64,000 nt of DNA from positions 659,635 to 723,634 of the forward strand of contig NZ_JAHKQI010000008.1 in the NCBI RefSeq assembly GCF_018860975.1. Reading direction: 5' to 3'. Below, one piece after another: positions 44,897 to 55,610 of the stretch. The notes under the pieces are model-generated. The model was not told where the DNA came from. It saw only the letters and a list, made by a program, of their open reading frames with translations, and made no database searches. The DNA comes from Lentibacter algarum. GTDB lineage: Bacteria > Pseudomonadota > Alphaproteobacteria > Rhodobacterales > Rhodobacteraceae. Every line of letters starts with the position of its first letter. Within the stretch, counting starts at the first letter, position 1. A program made the translations under genes and the position numbers.

Positions 44897-46351
44897 CTAG
44901 TCCCGCCGCCCCTGCGTGTGTTTGCGCAGCTTGGAGGGGCCTGCCTTCTTGCGACCTTTGAACGGGTTCGCATCTGACTGTCCACGCATGAACATCCTGA
45001 TCGGCGTGCCCGGCATGTCGAAGTCTTCACGCAGCCCGTTGACCAGATAGCGCGAGTAAGCTGTCGGGATTTTGTCGACATGCGAGCACATCACAACAAA
45101 GCCCGGCGGGCGGGTTTTGGCCTGTGTCATGTAGCGCAGCTTAATGCGTTTGCCCTGTGGTGCGGGCGGCGGGTGCGCTTGCACCATACCGTCAAGCCAG
45201 CGGTTGAGCGCCGCTGTCGGAATGCGGCGGTTCCACGTATCGTGGGCGCGCAGTACGGCGTCACGCAGGCGCTCGAGCCCGCGGCCCGTCTTGGCCGACA
45301 CTGTGATCAGCGGCGCACCGCGCAACTGCGGCAACAGGCGTGCGAATTCCTCGATAAGCTCCTTGAGTTTGTCTTGCTTGTCTTCCTCGATGTCCCATTT
45401 GTTGACAGCAATAACGACAGCCCGCCCCTCGCGCTCGGCAAGGTCGGCAATGCGCAAATCCTGCTGTTCAAACGGGATCGCAGCATCAAGCAACACGACA
45501 ACGACCTCGGCAAACTTCACTGCACGCAATCCGTCGGACACCGAGAGCTTCTCGAGCTTGTCTTGCACCTTGGCTTTCTTACGCATGCCCGCCGTGTCAA
45601 AAATCCGTGTTGGCGTGCCCGACCAGTCGATGGTCAGTGAAATCGCGTCACGGGTAATGCCTGCCTCGGGGCCGGTTAACAGCCTGTCCTCGCCTAGAAT
45701 TTTGTTGATCAAGGTCGACTTACCCGCATTCGGGCGGCCAACCACAGCAATCTGCAATGGGCGGTTCACTGTTGGCGTGTGGTCGGGCAGCTCTTCACCG
45801 TCTTCGCCAACCGCTACATCAACCTCAGGCGCATCGGCCTCGGCGCTCTTTGCATGGGCGTCAACCGAAGGCATGATTGCCGTATACAGCTCCATCATCC
45901 CCTCGCCATGCTCTGCCGACATGCGGATCGGATCGCCCAGCCCAAGGCCATAAGCCTCCATCACACCAGCGTCAGCTGCGTTGCCCTCGGCCTTGTTGGC
46001 GGCAACAAACACAGGGCTGCCCTTGCGGCGCAGGATATCGGCAAACATCTGGTCCGCAGGTGTCACGCCGACGCGTGCGTCGATGATAAACAAACAGGCA
46101 TCGGCCATATCAACGGCGCGTTCAGTCAAGCGGCGCATGCGGCCTTGCAATGACTCGTCGGTGGCGTCTTCAAGCCCCGCCGTGTCGATCACAGTAAATC
46201 GTAGATCAGCCAGCTTGGCCTCGCCTTCACGCAGGTCGCGCGTCACGCCGGGTTGGTCATCGACAAGCGCCAACCGCTTGCCAACCAAGCGGTTGAACAG
46301 CGTCGACTTACCCACATTCGGGCGTCCGACAATGGCGAGGGTGAAACTCAT
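44897..46351 (-). CDS. der: Ribosome biogenesis GTPase Der
   Basis: 484 residues with two tandem GTPase domains and a C-terminal KH-like domain. Domain 1: G1 GRPNVGKST at ~8, G3 DTAGLED, G4 NKAEG. Domain 2: G1 [10 protein letters not shown]3 [11 protein letters not shown]4 NKWD. Needed for 50S assembly. The double GTPase layout is unique to Der. Downstream of bamB and the TPR gene, the usual yfgM-bamB-der order, with a 56-base gap from bamB. Confidence 0.97.
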   Translation of the reverse strand: MSFTLAIVGRPNVGKSTLFNRLVGKRLALVDDQPGVTRDLREGEAKLADLRFTVIDTAGLEDATDESLQGRMRRLTERAVDMADACLFIIDARVGVTPADQMFADILRRKGSPVFVAANKAEGNAADAGVMEAYGLGLGDPIRMSAEHGEGMMELYTAIMPSVDAHAKSAEADAPEVDVAVGEDGEELPDHTPTVNRPLQIAVVGRPNAGKSTLINKILGEDRLLTGPEAGITRDAISLTIDWSGTPTRIFDTAGMRKKAKVQDKLEKLSVSDGLRAVKFAEVVVVLLDAAIPFEQQDLRIADLAEREGRAVVIAVNKWDIEEDKQDKLKELIEEFARLLPQLRGAPLITVSAKTGRGLERLRDAVLRAHDTWNRRIPTAALNRWLDGMVQAHPPPAPQGKRIKLRYMTQAKTRPPGFVVMCSHVDKIPTAYSRYLVNGLREDFDMPGTPIRMFMRGQSDANPFKGRKKAGPSKLRKHTQGRRD

Positions 46352-46407
46352 GGCACTTGCTCCAGCACAAATGGGTGCGAAAAAACGCTGCCTATAGGGC
46401 TTTGACC

Positions 46408-47760
46408 CTAGCGGAAAGCGAAAAGTTGGCCTTTGGCTCCGACAACATACATCGTGCCGTTGACAAACACAGGGCTCGTTGTTGCGCCACCGGCGATCTC
46501 GGCACTGCCGATCAAGCTGCCATCACGAGGGTCAAACGCGCGGATCAGCCCATCGTTAGAAGCCACATAGAGCCGCCCGCCAGCCAGAACCGGGCCGTAG
46601 TGCGCAAATACAGCTTTCTGTTTACGCGGCTTGTCTTTGGTAAAGAACGGCAGTTTAACGCCCCAAATGCGGCTGCCGTCAGACGCGTCCAGACGCACGA
46701 GTTCGTTGGCATCAGAGACCAGGAACACTGACCCGCCCGCAACCCAGACAGGGCTCATCGCGCCTTCTTCAGCAGTCCAGATACGGCTGCCGTTGCCTGC
46801 ATCAATTGCCACGGTGCGCCCGGAGTGTGTGCCTGCATAAAGCGTCGTGCCTATAATAACCGGATCACCGGTGATGTCCGAAATACGTGTGCGTGACAAC
46901 CCGCGCCGCTGGCCCGAAATCACCGCATCCCAAAGGCGCAACCCGCCCTTGCGGAACGCAGCCTGAAGTTCACCCGACCCGAAGGAGAACACAACGAGTT
47001 GATCGTTCACCGCCGGTGCAGGGCCACCCATAATATTGTTCTTGTCAGAGTTCGCACCGAGTTGCCACAGGATGCGTCCGCTACTGGCGTCAAGCGCCCA
47101 TGCTGTCGCGTCTCCAGCCACAAGGTAGACAATCCCGTCAATGACTGTCGGATGACCCGATCCGGAAGCATCGAGCTTTTGCTGCCAGAGTTGTTGGCCG
47201 TTGTTGGCGTCAAGCGCTGTCAGCAAACCAAAACCTGACGACACAAATATTGTGCCGTTCTCGTAGGCGAGCCCACCGCCGGTCGCGTCACGTCCGGCGT
47301 CGCGTTCTGGCACGAGGTTCACACTCCAGACAGGGGCACCGCTGGTTGCGGTGGCACTGACACGCGCCTCGCTGTCAAGCGTGAAGACTTTACCACCGGC
47401 GACAACCGGATCGGCAGTGATACGGCCGTGCTTCGTGTCACCGACCCCGATACTGGCGCTCCATTGCAACTGCATCGCACCGCCATACGCCGGATGTGAC
47501 ACACGAGTAGCAGGGCTACCGTGGCGTTGTAACCAGCTGCTGTTGTTTCGAACACTGGCCAAGGAAACCGGCGCCGAGCGGTTTTCACCGACGGTTGCCA
47601 GCGCCTCTGTTGTTTCAGCGCGCAGGGGTTCGCGTTTGCCTGCCAGAATAACCTCAGGTTCAGCGCAAGCGTTGAGTAGGCCAAGACATGCGAATCCAAT
47701 CGCCAAGCGGCCAAACAGTTTACTGTGCGCACTGCCTACCAGAAATTGTGATTTGCTCAT
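46408..47760 (-). CDS. bamB: Outer-membrane assembly lipoprotein BamB (PQQ-repeat propeller)
   Basis: 450 residues. Lipoprotein signal with lipobox LLNAC (~28-32). The rest is an eight-bladed PQQ-type beta propeller with repeats ending in W/F-G-A-x-D patterns ([65 protein letters not shown]). It assists BamA in outer-membrane protein insertion. Start at ATG 47760 (MSKSQFLV). Between the TPR protein and der. Confidence 0.93.
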   Translation of the reverse strand: MSKSQFLVGSAHSKLFGRLAIGFACLGLLNACAEPEVILAGKREPLRAETTEALATVGENRSAPVSLASVRNNSSWLQRHGSPATRVSHPAYGGAMQLQWSASIGVGDTKHGRITADPVVAGGKVFTLDSEARVSATATSGAPVWSVNLVPERDAGRDATGGGLAYENGTIFVSSGFGLLTALDANNGQQLWQQKLDASGSGHPTVIDGIVYLVAGDATAWALDASSGRILWQLGANSDKNNIMGGPAPAVNDQLVVFSFGSGELQAAFRKGGLRLWDAVISGQRRGLSRTRISDITGDPVIIGTTLYAGTHSGRTVAIDAGNGSRIWTAEEGAMSPVWVAGGSVFLVSDANELVRLDASDGSRIWGVKLPFFTKDKPRKQKAVFAHYGPVLAGGRLYVASNDGLIRAFDPRDGSLIGSAEIAGGATTSPVFVNGTMYVVGAKGQLFAFR

Positions 47761-47833
47761 CTCACCAGCCCTCAATATTTTTGCACTGCTTACCAGCACT
47801 TGGCCTCAAACACAAAAGCCCATGTAGCGGCCC

Positions 47834-48520
47834 TTATTCCGAGGCTGCCTCTTCGGCGTTTTCCTCCGGCGCACTCAACTCACCGCCCAAAGCGACAATC
47901 AACTGACTTGCCCGCCGACGCAAGCCTACAGTGCTTTCCTCGTCAGAGACAATGGCCTGTAGCGCTTCAATGGCTGTCTCGGCTTTGCCTTCTTCGACAT
48001 CAATCAAGGCCAGCTGTTCTTGAGCCAGCAGGCGCAATTGCGGGTTCGTGCCTACAAGCGTCTGATAGCCCGCGCGTCGTGTTGCGGCGTCTACTGTCTT
48101 TGCCTGAAGGCCAAGCAGCTTGAACGTGGCGATCTGGCGGTAAACCAATGGCGTGTCGGCGCTGTTAGAAATCGCTTGCAAGGCAGCAATCGCAGCTTCT
48201 CTGTCGTCGGCGGCCGTTGCTTCCTGCGCCTTGAGCAGCGCAACAATAGCTGCCGTGCCCGGGTTTTCTGGCGTTATCGCTTCGAGGGCGGCGCGTCGTT
48301 CAGCAGTATCATCGTTTTCAAGCGCGGAAATGATGCTGTCTCCCATCGCCTGCTCCTGCGCCATACGTGTCGCCTTGCGGTATTCGTTATAGGCCGCACC
48401 GCCAACGATCAGCAAAACCAGCGCAACAGCGATCCAGCCGTAGCGTTTCATCAGCGCAAACAGCCTATCTCGGCGCACTTCTTCGCTGACTTCTTCAATG
48501 AAACTATCTGTATCGCTCAC
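47834..48520 (-). CDS. YfgM-like tetratricopeptide membrane protein
   Basis: 228 residues from GTG 48520 (AGGGGG at 7 bases). A polar N-terminus (SDTDSFIEEVSEEVRRDRLFALMKRYG), one membrane helix (~28-48) and a periplasmic TPR region (~60-228). This is the YfgM layout, an ancillary SecYEG/chaperone-network factor in E. coli. Upstream of bamB and der. The frame extends further upstream but without sense. Confidence 0.85.
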   Translation of the reverse strand: MSDTDSFIEEVSEEVRRDRLFALMKRYGWIAVALVLLIVGGAAYNEYRKATRMAQEQAMGDSIISALENDDTAERRAALEAITPENPGTAAIVALLKAQEATAADDREAAIAALQAISNSADTPLVYRQIATFKLLGLQAKTVDAATRRAGYQTLVGTNPQLRLLAQEQLALIDVEEGKAETAIEALQAIVSDEESTVGLRRRASQLIVALGGELSAPEENAEEAASE

Positions 48521-48705
48521 GCGTGGCCCCCTAAGTTTTTCCCCTCTTAGCCTGAAGCCTTGCTGCTGCCAAGGGCTGCCAGCACCGATCAGCCTATTGG
48601 CTCGTATAAAAATGCCTGTTTTCGGGCATGACATGAGCCGCATTCTGAACTAGACAGTTTAGCAACCTTCGTTTCCCGACCCAAAGTTGCAGCCAAAGGC
48701 ATATT

Positions 48706-49986
48706 ATGCGGATTATTCCTCTCCTGACAGCCCTCCTCGTGACGGCATTCTTGTTTTTGTTGGTGATCAAACGTGAAAGTTTACTCGGCTTTGCCGGTGC
48801 TGAGGCTGCCGAAACCGAGCAGACAGGCGATTCTTCCAACGCGTTGGCCACAAAAGATACCCCTGAAAAGCCAGCAGTCGGGGTGATTGCCGTGCATTCA
48901 AGTGCCCGCGAGATCGACAGCGCTGTGCTTTTGCGTGGCCAGACTGAAGCTGCACGCGAGGTTGTCGTGCGGGCTGAAACCACCGGGCAGATGATTTCCG
49001 AACCGCTGCGTAAAGGGGCATTTGTCGAACAAGGCGAGACGCTCTGCGTGCTTGATCCAGGAAGCCGTGCCTCGAACCTCGCCGAGGCCAAAGCACGTCT
49101 CGCCGAAGCACAGGCCCGCGTGCCAGAAACCGAAGCACAGATTCCGCGCGCCCAAGCTCAACTTGAACAGGCCAAGGCCCAACTTGTCGAAGCTCGCATC
49201 AATGATAACGCAGCGCGCAAACTCTCCAAAGGCGGTTTTGCCTCCGACACCCGTGTTGCTCAGACAGAAGCCAACTTGCGCGCCTCCGAGGCCGGTATCA
49301 AGGTTGCCGAAGCCGGTGTGAAAACCGCCCAATCGGGCCTGTTGGGAACACAAGCCGCGATCCAGTCGGCCGAGGCCGGTGTTGCCGCCGCGGCGAAAGA
49401 GATCAGCCGCCTCACCCTGCGTGCGCCGTTTGGTGGCATCCTTGAGAGCGACACTGCCGAGCTCGGCGCTCTGCTTCAGCCCGGTGCAGCCTGTGCAACG
49501 GTTATTCAGCTTGATCCGGTAAAGCTCGTCGGCTTTGTGCCGGAAACCCAAGTCAGCCGCGTTGCGCTTGGGGCCCGTGCTGGTGCCAAGCTGACAACAG
49601 GCCAAACCCTGACCGGCAATGTCACCTTCCTCGGGCGTTCGGCTGATCCGCTGACCCGCACCTTTCGTGTCGAAGTCGAAGTTCCCAACCCCGATCTCGC
49701 CGTGCGTGACGGCCAGACCACAGAAATCATCATTGCCGCAGAAGGCTCCAAAGCCCATCTCGTGCCGCAATCCGCGCTGACACTTAATGACAACGGAGAC
49801 CTCGGCGTACGCCTTGTTGACGCTGACAGCCGCGCCCTGTTTGCCCCCGTAACCCTGCTGCGTGACAGCAAGGAAGGCGTCTGGCTCGCCGGCCTGCCCG
49901 AAGTGGCCGATGTGATCATTATCGGCCAGGAATATGTGATCGACGGCGTGCCTGTCGCGCCGACCTTCGAGGAGCCAGCCCAATGA
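48706..49986 (+). CDS. RND efflux periplasmic adaptor subunit
   Basis: 426 residues. N-terminal membrane anchor (~5-22), biotinyl-lipoyl-like half (VRAETTGQMISEPLRKGAFVEQGETL), a long coiled-coil hairpin (~120-220) and barrel-like C-terminal half (RAPFGGILESDTAELGALLQPG). This is the standard membrane-fusion protein of RND pumps. The stop overlaps the RND pump start by four bases, so the two are co-translated. No outer-membrane factor is nearby. Substrate unknown. Confidence 0.93.
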   Translation: MRIIPLLTALLVTAFLFLLVIKRESLLGFAGAEAAETEQTGDSSNALATKDTPEKPAVGVIAVHSSAREIDSAVLLRGQTEAAREVVVRAETTGQMISEPLRKGAFVEQGETLCVLDPGSRASNLAEAKARLAEAQARVPETEAQIPRAQAQLEQAKAQLVEARINDNAARKLSKGGFASDTRVAQTEANLRASEAGIKVAEAGVKTAQSGLLGTQAAIQSAEAGVAAAAKEISRLTLRAPFGGILESDTAELGALLQPGAACATVIQLDPVKLVGFVPETQVSRVALGARAGAKLTTGQTLTGNVTFLGRSADPLTRTFRVEVEVPNPDLAVRDGQTTEIIIAAEGSKAHLVPQSALTLNDNGDLGVRLVDADSRALFAPVTLLRDSKEGVWLAGLPEVADVIIIGQEYVIDGVPVAPTFEEPAQ

Positions 49987-52900
49987 CAGGGCTTATCGAC
50001 TGGGCCGCCGACCGCGCCCGAATGATCCTTGCGTTTATTGCGCTGTCCCTGCTTGTCGGTGGCTTCGCCTATGCCAACCTGCCCAAAGAAGGCGAGCCCG
50101 ACATCCAGATCCCGGGTCTGTTCATCTCCGTCCCCTTCCCCGGCATTTCAGCCTCCGACAGCGAAACCCTGCTGGTCAAAGTGATGGAAACCGAGCTGGC
50201 CGATCTTGATGGCCTCAAAAAGCTGTCTGCCACTGCTGCCGAAAACTATGCAGGTGTGTTTATCGAATTCGAGTTCGGCTGGGACAAACCCGCCGTCATG
50301 GCCGATGTGCGCGATGCGATGAACGCCGCCGAAGCCAACTTTCCCGAAGGCGCCGAGAAGTATACCATCAACGAGATCAACTTTTCCGAATTTCCGGTCT
50401 TGATCATCAACCTCACTGGTGATGTGCCCGAGCGCACGATGAGTCAGATCGCCGAGGCGCTGCAAGACAAGATCGAAAGCCTAGATGCGGTGCTTGAAGC
50501 CGGCATCGCTGGCAAGCGCGACGAGATGCTCGAAGTGCTGATCGATCCGCTCAAGCTTGAGGCTTACAATGTCACCGCCGGTGAGTTGATCAACGTGGTG
50601 CGCAACAACAACCAGCTCATCGCAGCGGGCGAAGTCGAAACCGCGACAGGCACCTTTGCCGTCAAAATCCCGTCGAGCTTTGATGAGCCGCGCGACGTTT
50701 ACAGCCTGCCGGTCAAAGTCAACGGTGACCGCGTTGTAACGCTTGGTGACTTGGCCGAAATTCGCCTGACATTCGAAGACAGAATAGGTACGGCAAGGTT
50801 TAATGGCGAAACGACAGTGGCGCTGCAGGTGGTCAAGCGCAAGGGCTTCAACCTGCTGGACATGGACAGAGACGTAAAAGCCGTTGTCGCCGAAGCCTCT
50901 GCCGCGTGGCCGCCCGAGCTGCAAGCCGCTGTCTCGGTTGGCACGTCAAATGATCAATCGCGCATTGTCGGCTCGATGATCTCGCAGCTCGAAGGCTCGG
51001 TTCTCACAGCGATTGCCTTGGTGATGATCGTCGTGCTCGCCGCGCTAGGTGTGCGCCCTGCTCTGCTGGTTGGCTTCGCAATCCCGACGTCATTCCTGCT
51101 CTGCTTTGCCCTGCTGGCGCTCATGGGCATCACCATCTCAAACATCGTCATGTTCGGCCTTATTCTTGCGGTTGGCATGCTTGTGGATGGCGCCATCGTG
51201 GTGGTCGAATACGCCGATAAGCGCATCTCCGAGGGCACAGGCCCTATGCATGCCTATGTCGAAGCTGCCAAGCGCATGTTCTGGCCTGTGGTCAGTTCGA
51301 CGGCAACGACGCTTTGTGCGTTTTTGCCGATGCTGTTCTGGCCCGGTGTTCCGGGGCAATTCATGGGCATGCTGCCTGTCACGCTCATTTTCGTGCTCTC
51401 GGCTTCGCTGGTTGTGGCGCTGGTTTATCTTCCGGTTCTGGGCGGCGTCACTGGCCGGATGAGCCGTGTATTCGGCAACGCCTCCGATGCGCTGCGTGCG
51501 GCTGCACCCTTCTGGTTGCGCGCCCTCTTGGTGTTGCCTGCGCTCTACCTCGTGTTCTTGGGGGCCATGCAAACGCTTAACCCTGACTACCTTCTAACCT
51601 CTGATCCGAACTCTTCGGCCTTTGGCAAGCTGCTGCCGGGAATTGTGATTTTTCTAATCGGTGCGGTTGCTTCATCTATCACTCTCGGCGCGGCGCAGAT
51701 CGAGCGCACACGCAAGCCTGTCAGCTCAGGCCGCAAGCGCACACTGTTCGGGCATTTCATCAAGTTCATCGCCGGCAATCCGATCATGCCGATCGTCTCT
51801 GCGGTTTTGGTGATCTTCTTTGTGAGCAGCGTGTTTGGCTACTACGGCAAAAACAACAACGGCACCGAGTTTTTTGTAGAGAGCGAGCCTGAAATGGCGA
51901 TCGTCTATGTGCGGGCACGGGGCAACCTGTCGATGGCACAAAAAGATGCGCTGGTGATGCGCGCCGAGAAGATCGTGCTGGCTCACCCGGGCGTTGACAA
52001 TGCCTTCTCCTTTGCTGGCGAGGGCGGGCTCAACAGCAACACTGGCGGCGCTCAGGCTCCGAAGGATACGATCGGTCAGGTTCAGTTTGAGACGATCCCG
52101 TGGGAAGACCGCAGCGACCGCCCCGAGCTTGACGGCGACTTGGTGCTTGATGAACTCACCGCCCAGCTAGAGCAAATCCCTGGCATCCAGATTGAAATTC
52201 TTGCGGCGTCGCGCGGGCCAGCCTCGGCCAAGCCTGTTCATCTGCGCCTGAAGGGCGATGACTGGGAAACCCTGCTCGCCTCCACTGAAACAGCCCGCGC
52301 GCGCTTTGACGCGACGGCTGGCCTCGAGTTGGTAGAAGACACCCGCCCCCTACCCGGCATTGACTGGCAGCTTGATGTCGACGTTGAAGAAGCCGGCCGC
52401 TACGGCGCCGACGTGGCGACAGTCGGTGGTATGATCCAGCTGGTAACCCGCGGTATCCTGCTCGACACCATGCGCGTTGACAGCTCTGATGAAGAGATCG
52501 AAATTCGGGTGCGCCTCCCCGAAGAGCACCGCGTATTGTCAACGCTTGACAGCCTCAAGTTACGCACCACCGAGGGCCTCGTGCCACTAAGCAACTTCCT
52601 GTCGCGCAAGCCTGTAGCCAAACTTGCCGAGATCAACCGCGAGGGCCAGAAGCGCTACTTTGATATCAAAGCAGGCGTGACCTCGGGCTTAACATTGCTC
52701 AGCAACACCGAGACCGGCGCTGAAGACGTGGTGAAGACCGCTCTCTGGGATGCTGATGAAGCCCTGCGCGATGACTACACCGAGCGCGGCTTTGAAGCCT
52801 TGCCGCTGACACCCGCTGACAGGATCGCGGCGCTCACCAAGTGGATCGAAACCGAGACACCGCTGCCCGAAGGCGTGAGCTGGGAATGGACGGGCGATCA

Positions 52901-53696
52901 AGAAGACGAAGCCGAAAGTGCTGCCTTCCTACAAAGCGCATTCTCGGGTGCTTTGGGCCTCATGTTCATCATCCTCTTGGCGCAATTCAACAGCTTCTAT
53001 AACTCCGCCCTGGTGCTTCTGGCAGTGGTCTTGTCAACAGCGGGCGTGCTCATCGGCATGTTGGTGATGGATCAGACCTTCTCGATCATCATGACAGGCA
53101 CAGGCATCGTCGCGCTGGCGGGAATTGTGGTGAACAACAACATTGTCCTGATCGACACCTATCAGGAATACTCGGCCTATATGCCACGCGTCGAGGCCAT
53201 CGTGCGTACAGCAGAAGACCGTATCAGGCCGGTTTTGCTGACAACAATCACAACAATGGCAGGCCTCGCGCCGATGATGTTTGGCTTGTCGCTGGATTTT
53301 ATCGGCGGCGGCTATACAATCGACAGCCCGACTGCGCTCTGGTGGAAGCAACTGGCAACTGCCGTCGTCTTCGGCCTCGGCATCGCGACAGTCCTGACGC
53401 TGGTGTTCACCCCGTCCATGCTGGCTCTGCGGATCTGGGTTTCAACCTACCTTGGCTGGAGCGCGCGTGCCCTGGCGGCCCTCTCTCTCGGCTCCGCCAG
53501 CCGCGTCGCAAAGGATATGGCGCTGCAAAGCGCTGCCCGCCGTGTGAAAGCCCCGGAGCTTATCTGGGGCGACGACATGGATGACTTCGAAAACCAGGAT
53601 GACGTCACGGATACGCCCGAAGCAGATGAAGTGAAAACCGTGCTGACCCGCGCAGGCAAGCTTCCCGATGACGACGGTGTTAAAGCCGCAGAATAA
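49983..53696 (+). CDS. RND efflux inner-membrane transporter
   Basis: 1237 residues, longer than the usual ~1030-1050 of HAE-type pumps. The N-terminal half has RND helices and the porter domain; helix 4 region carries GLILAVGMLVDGAIVVVEYADKRI with the paired Asp-type proton site. An insert of roughly 90 residues with two extra hydrophobic segments lies around residues ~500-600 (FWLRALLVLPALYLVFLGAM, then a second). The C-terminus has an acidic tail (DDMDDFENQDD). Proton-driven export of unknown compounds. A 14-base tandem repeat spans its stop. Confidence 0.9.
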   Translation: MTGLIDWAADRARMILAFIALSLLVGGFAYANLPKEGEPDIQIPGLFISVPFPGISASDSETLLVKVMETELADLDGLKKLSATAAENYAGVFIEFEFGWDKPAVMADVRDAMNAAEANFPEGAEKYTINEINFSEFPVLIINLTGDVPERTMSQIAEALQDKIESLDAVLEAGIAGKRDEMLEVLIDPLKLEAYNVTAGELINVVRNNNQLIAAGEVETATGTFAVKIPSSFDEPRDVYSLPVKVNGDRVVTLGDLAEIRLTFEDRIGTARFNGETTVALQVVKRKGFNLLDMDRDVKAVVAEASAAWPPELQAAVSVGTSNDQSRIVGSMISQLEGSVLTAIALVMIVVLAALGVRPALLVGFAIPTSFLLCFALLALMGITISNIVMFGLILAVGMLVDGAIVVVEYADKRISEGTGPMHAYVEAAKRMFWPVVSSTATTLCAFLPMLFWPGVPGQFMGMLPVTLIFVLSASLVVALVYLPVLGGVTGRMSRVFGNASDALRAAAPFWLRALLVLPALYLVFLGAMQTLNPDYLLTSDPNSSAFGKLLPGIVIFLIGAVASSITLGAAQIERTRKPVSSGRKRTLFGHFIKFIAGNPIMPIVSAVLVIFFVSSVFGYYGKNNNGTEFFVESEPEMAIVYVRARGNLSMAQKDALVMRAEKIVLAHPGVDNAFSFAGEGGLNSNTGGAQAPKDTIGQVQFETIPWEDRSDRPELDGDLVLDELTAQLEQIPGIQIEILAASRGPASAKPVHLRLKGDDWETLLASTETARARFDATAGLELVEDTRPLPGIDWQLDVDVEEAGRYGADVATVGGMIQLVTRGILLDTMRVDSSDEEIEIRVRLPEEHRVLSTLDSLKLRTTEGLVPLSNFLSRKPVAKLAEINREGQKRYFDIKAGVTSGLTLLSNTETGAEDVVKTALWDADEALRDDYTERGFEALPLTPADRIAALTKWIETETPLPEGVSWEWTGDQEDEAESAAFLQSAFSGALGLMFIILLAQFNSFYNSALVLLAVVLSTAGVLIGMLVMDQTFSIIMTGTGIVALAGIVVNNNIVLIDTYQEYSAYMPRVEAIVRTAEDRIRPVLLTTITTMAGLAPMMFGLSLDFIGGGYTIDSPTALWWKQLATAVVFGLGIATVLTLVFTPSMLALRIWVSTYLGWSARALAALSLGSASRVAKDMALQSAARRVKAPELIWGDDMDDFENQDDVTDTPEADEVKTVLTRAGKLPDDDGVKAAE

Positions 53697-53721
53697 CTCA
53701 AGCAGAGTAACTCAAGCAGAA
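53694..53721. repeat. 14-base tandem duplication across the RND stop codon
   Basis: TAACTCAAGCAGAG (53694-53707) then TAACTCAAGCAGAA (53708-53721); a partial third unit precedes it. The first unit starts with the pump's stop codon. A short slippage duplication. Confidence 0.6.
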
Positions 53722-53739
53722 TAGTTTAAGCTCTGTAGC

Positions 53740-55539
53740 TTAGGCCGCGTCTTGCTCGCTGGCTTGACGCGCCCAAAGGCTCGCGTAACGGCCTTTACGC
53801 TTCAGCAACGCTGCGTGTTTGCCTTGTTCAACAATCTCACCATCTTCCAGAACAATGATCCTGTCGGCATCCGCAATCGTTGACAGGCGGTGGGCAATGG
53901 TGATCACTGTGCGCCCCTCACCTGCTGCCTTGAGCGCAGCCTGAATGTCTTGTTCTGTCTCGGTGTCTAAAGCCGAAGTGGCCTCGTCCAGCAGCAAAAT
54001 GGGTGGGTCTTTCAACAGGGTGCGCGCGATGCCAACCCGTTGCTTCTCGCCGCCCGAAAGTTTGAGGCCCCGCTCCCCAACATGCGTGTCATAGCCATCA
54101 GGCAAGCTCTCGATGAACTCGTGTATCTGCGCCGCCTGAGCGGCAGCAACGATCTCGTCCTCACGCGCACCATCACGCCCATAAGCGATGTTGTAGCGTA
54201 TGGTATCATTGAACAGCACAGTGTCTTGCGGCACAACGCCGATGACGTCGTGAAGGCTTTCCTGCGTGACGTCGCGGATGTCTTGCCCGTCAATGACCAA
54301 AGCTCCGTCTTGCACATCATAAAACCGAAACAACAAGCGCCCGATGGTTGACTTGCCCGAGCCGGAAGACCCAACGATAGCCACTGTCTCTCCCGCACCA
54401 ACCTCAAGGCTCACCCCCTTAAGAATGGCCCGCTTGGGCTCATAGCCAAACTGCACATCCTGCAACGACACAGCACCACCATTGATGCTGATGTCCGGTG
54501 CATTCGGCGCATCCTTGATTTCGGAAGGCTGGCCCAACAACCCGAACATTTCACCCATATCAACAAGGCTCTGGCGTATCTCGCGGTAAACCGAGCCGAG
54601 GAAATTGAGAGGCATGGTGATCTGGATCATATAGGCATTGACCATCACAAAATCACCAACCGTCAGTGTGCCGTTCTGCACGCCCATCGCGGCCATGACC
54701 ATCACGACAACCAAGCCCGTGGTAATCAAAACCGCCTGCCCGAAGTTGAGGAAAGACAGCGAATAGGCGGTCTTGAGAGCCGCGCGTTGATAGCCCGCCA
54801 TCGCGGCATCATAACGGCTGGCCTCACGCCCTTCTGCGCCAAAATACTTTACCGTCTCAAAGTTGAGCAGGCTGTCTATCGCCTTTTGGTTGGCATCGGT
54901 ATCCTGATCATTCATCTCGCGGCGCAGCTTCACGCGCCATTCGGTAACTTTGAAGGTAAACCAAACGTAGATGCCAATAGTGACAGCCACCACAACCAGA
55001 TACCAAACATCAAACAAGTAAAACAGAATGCCCGCGATCAGCAAAAGCTCGAGAATCAACGGGCCAATCGAGAACAACAAGAACCGCAACAAAAATTCAA
55101 CGCCCTTAACACCCCTCTCGATGATCCGGCTGAGCCCGCCTGTCTTGCGGGTGATATGATAGCGCATCGACAATTTGTGAATGTGCTGGAACGTTTCAAG
55201 CGCGAGCGCACGCAAAGCCCGCTGCGCCACGGCCGCGAACAACGCATCACGCAACTGCTGAAAGCCGTTGGCCAACAACCGCGCCATACCGTAGGCGACG
55301 GTAAGACCAATCGCCCCAAGTGCGAGTTCACTAACGCCGGCCCCAGTGAGGGCATCGACCGCCTGTTTGTACAACATCGGTGTGAACACTGCGATCAATT
55401 TGGACAACAACAGCGCCAGCATCGCGAGCGTGACGCGGCGCTTCACCCAAGGCTCGTTGTCAGGCCACAGGTATGGGGTGACGCGGCGAATAACACGCCA
55501 GCCGGAAGAACCCTCGCTCTGAATGTCGCTGTTGCTCAT
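53740..55539 (-). CDS. Atm1-type ABC exporter, fused permease and ATPase
   Basis: 599 residues. Six membrane helices (~30-330) then a type IV ABC ATPase domain: Walker A GSSGSGKST, signature LSGGEKQRV, Walker B ILLLDEATSALD, D-loop region and H-loop AHRLSTI. The long N-terminal stretch ending WPDNEPWVKRRV and the fused form match Atm1/HMT-type exporters that carry glutathione or metal-thiol conjugates. It acts as a homodimer. Convergent with the RND pump gene. LysM gene lies upstream on the same strand, 71 bases away. Confidence 0.88.
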   Translation of the reverse strand: MSNSDIQSEGSSGWRVIRRVTPYLWPDNEPWVKRRVTLAMLALLLSKLIAVFTPMLYKQAVDALTGAGVSELALGAIGLTVAYGMARLLANGFQQLRDALFAAVAQRALRALALETFQHIHKLSMRYHITRKTGGLSRIIERGVKGVEFLLRFLLFSIGPLILELLLIAGILFYLFDVWYLVVVAVTIGIYVWFTFKVTEWRVKLRREMNDQDTDANQKAIDSLLNFETVKYFGAEGREASRYDAAMAGYQRAALKTAYSLSFLNFGQAVLITTGLVVVMVMAAMGVQNGTLTVGDFVMVNAYMIQITMPLNFLGSVYREIRQSLVDMGEMFGLLGQPSEIKDAPNAPDISINGGAVSLQDVQFGYEPKRAILKGVSLEVGAGETVAIVGSSGSGKSTIGRLLFRFYDVQDGALVIDGQDIRDVTQESLHDVIGVVPQDTVLFNDTIRYNIAYGRDGAREDEIVAAAQAAQIHEFIESLPDGYDTHVGERGLKLSGGEKQRVGIARTLLKDPPILLLDEATSALDTETEQDIQAALKAAGEGRTVITIAHRLSTIADADRIIVLEDGEIVEQGKHAALLKRKGRYASLWARQASEQDAA

Positions 55540-55610
55540 GCCCTGCCCCCAAATGTCCGGTCATAAGCAGATAGGCCTCTTTATGGGCAAGTGCCAGTGC
55601 GGCAGGAAAA

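Noticed and set aside
48898-49983. 361-codon frame antisense to the RND adaptor
   Set aside because: Mirror of the adaptor's coding sequence; repetitive Gly-rich sense, no ribosome site and no known motif.
54787-55566. 259-codon frame antisense to the Atm1-type exporter
   Set aside because: Gln/Arg/His-rich shadow of the exporter gene, no motif.
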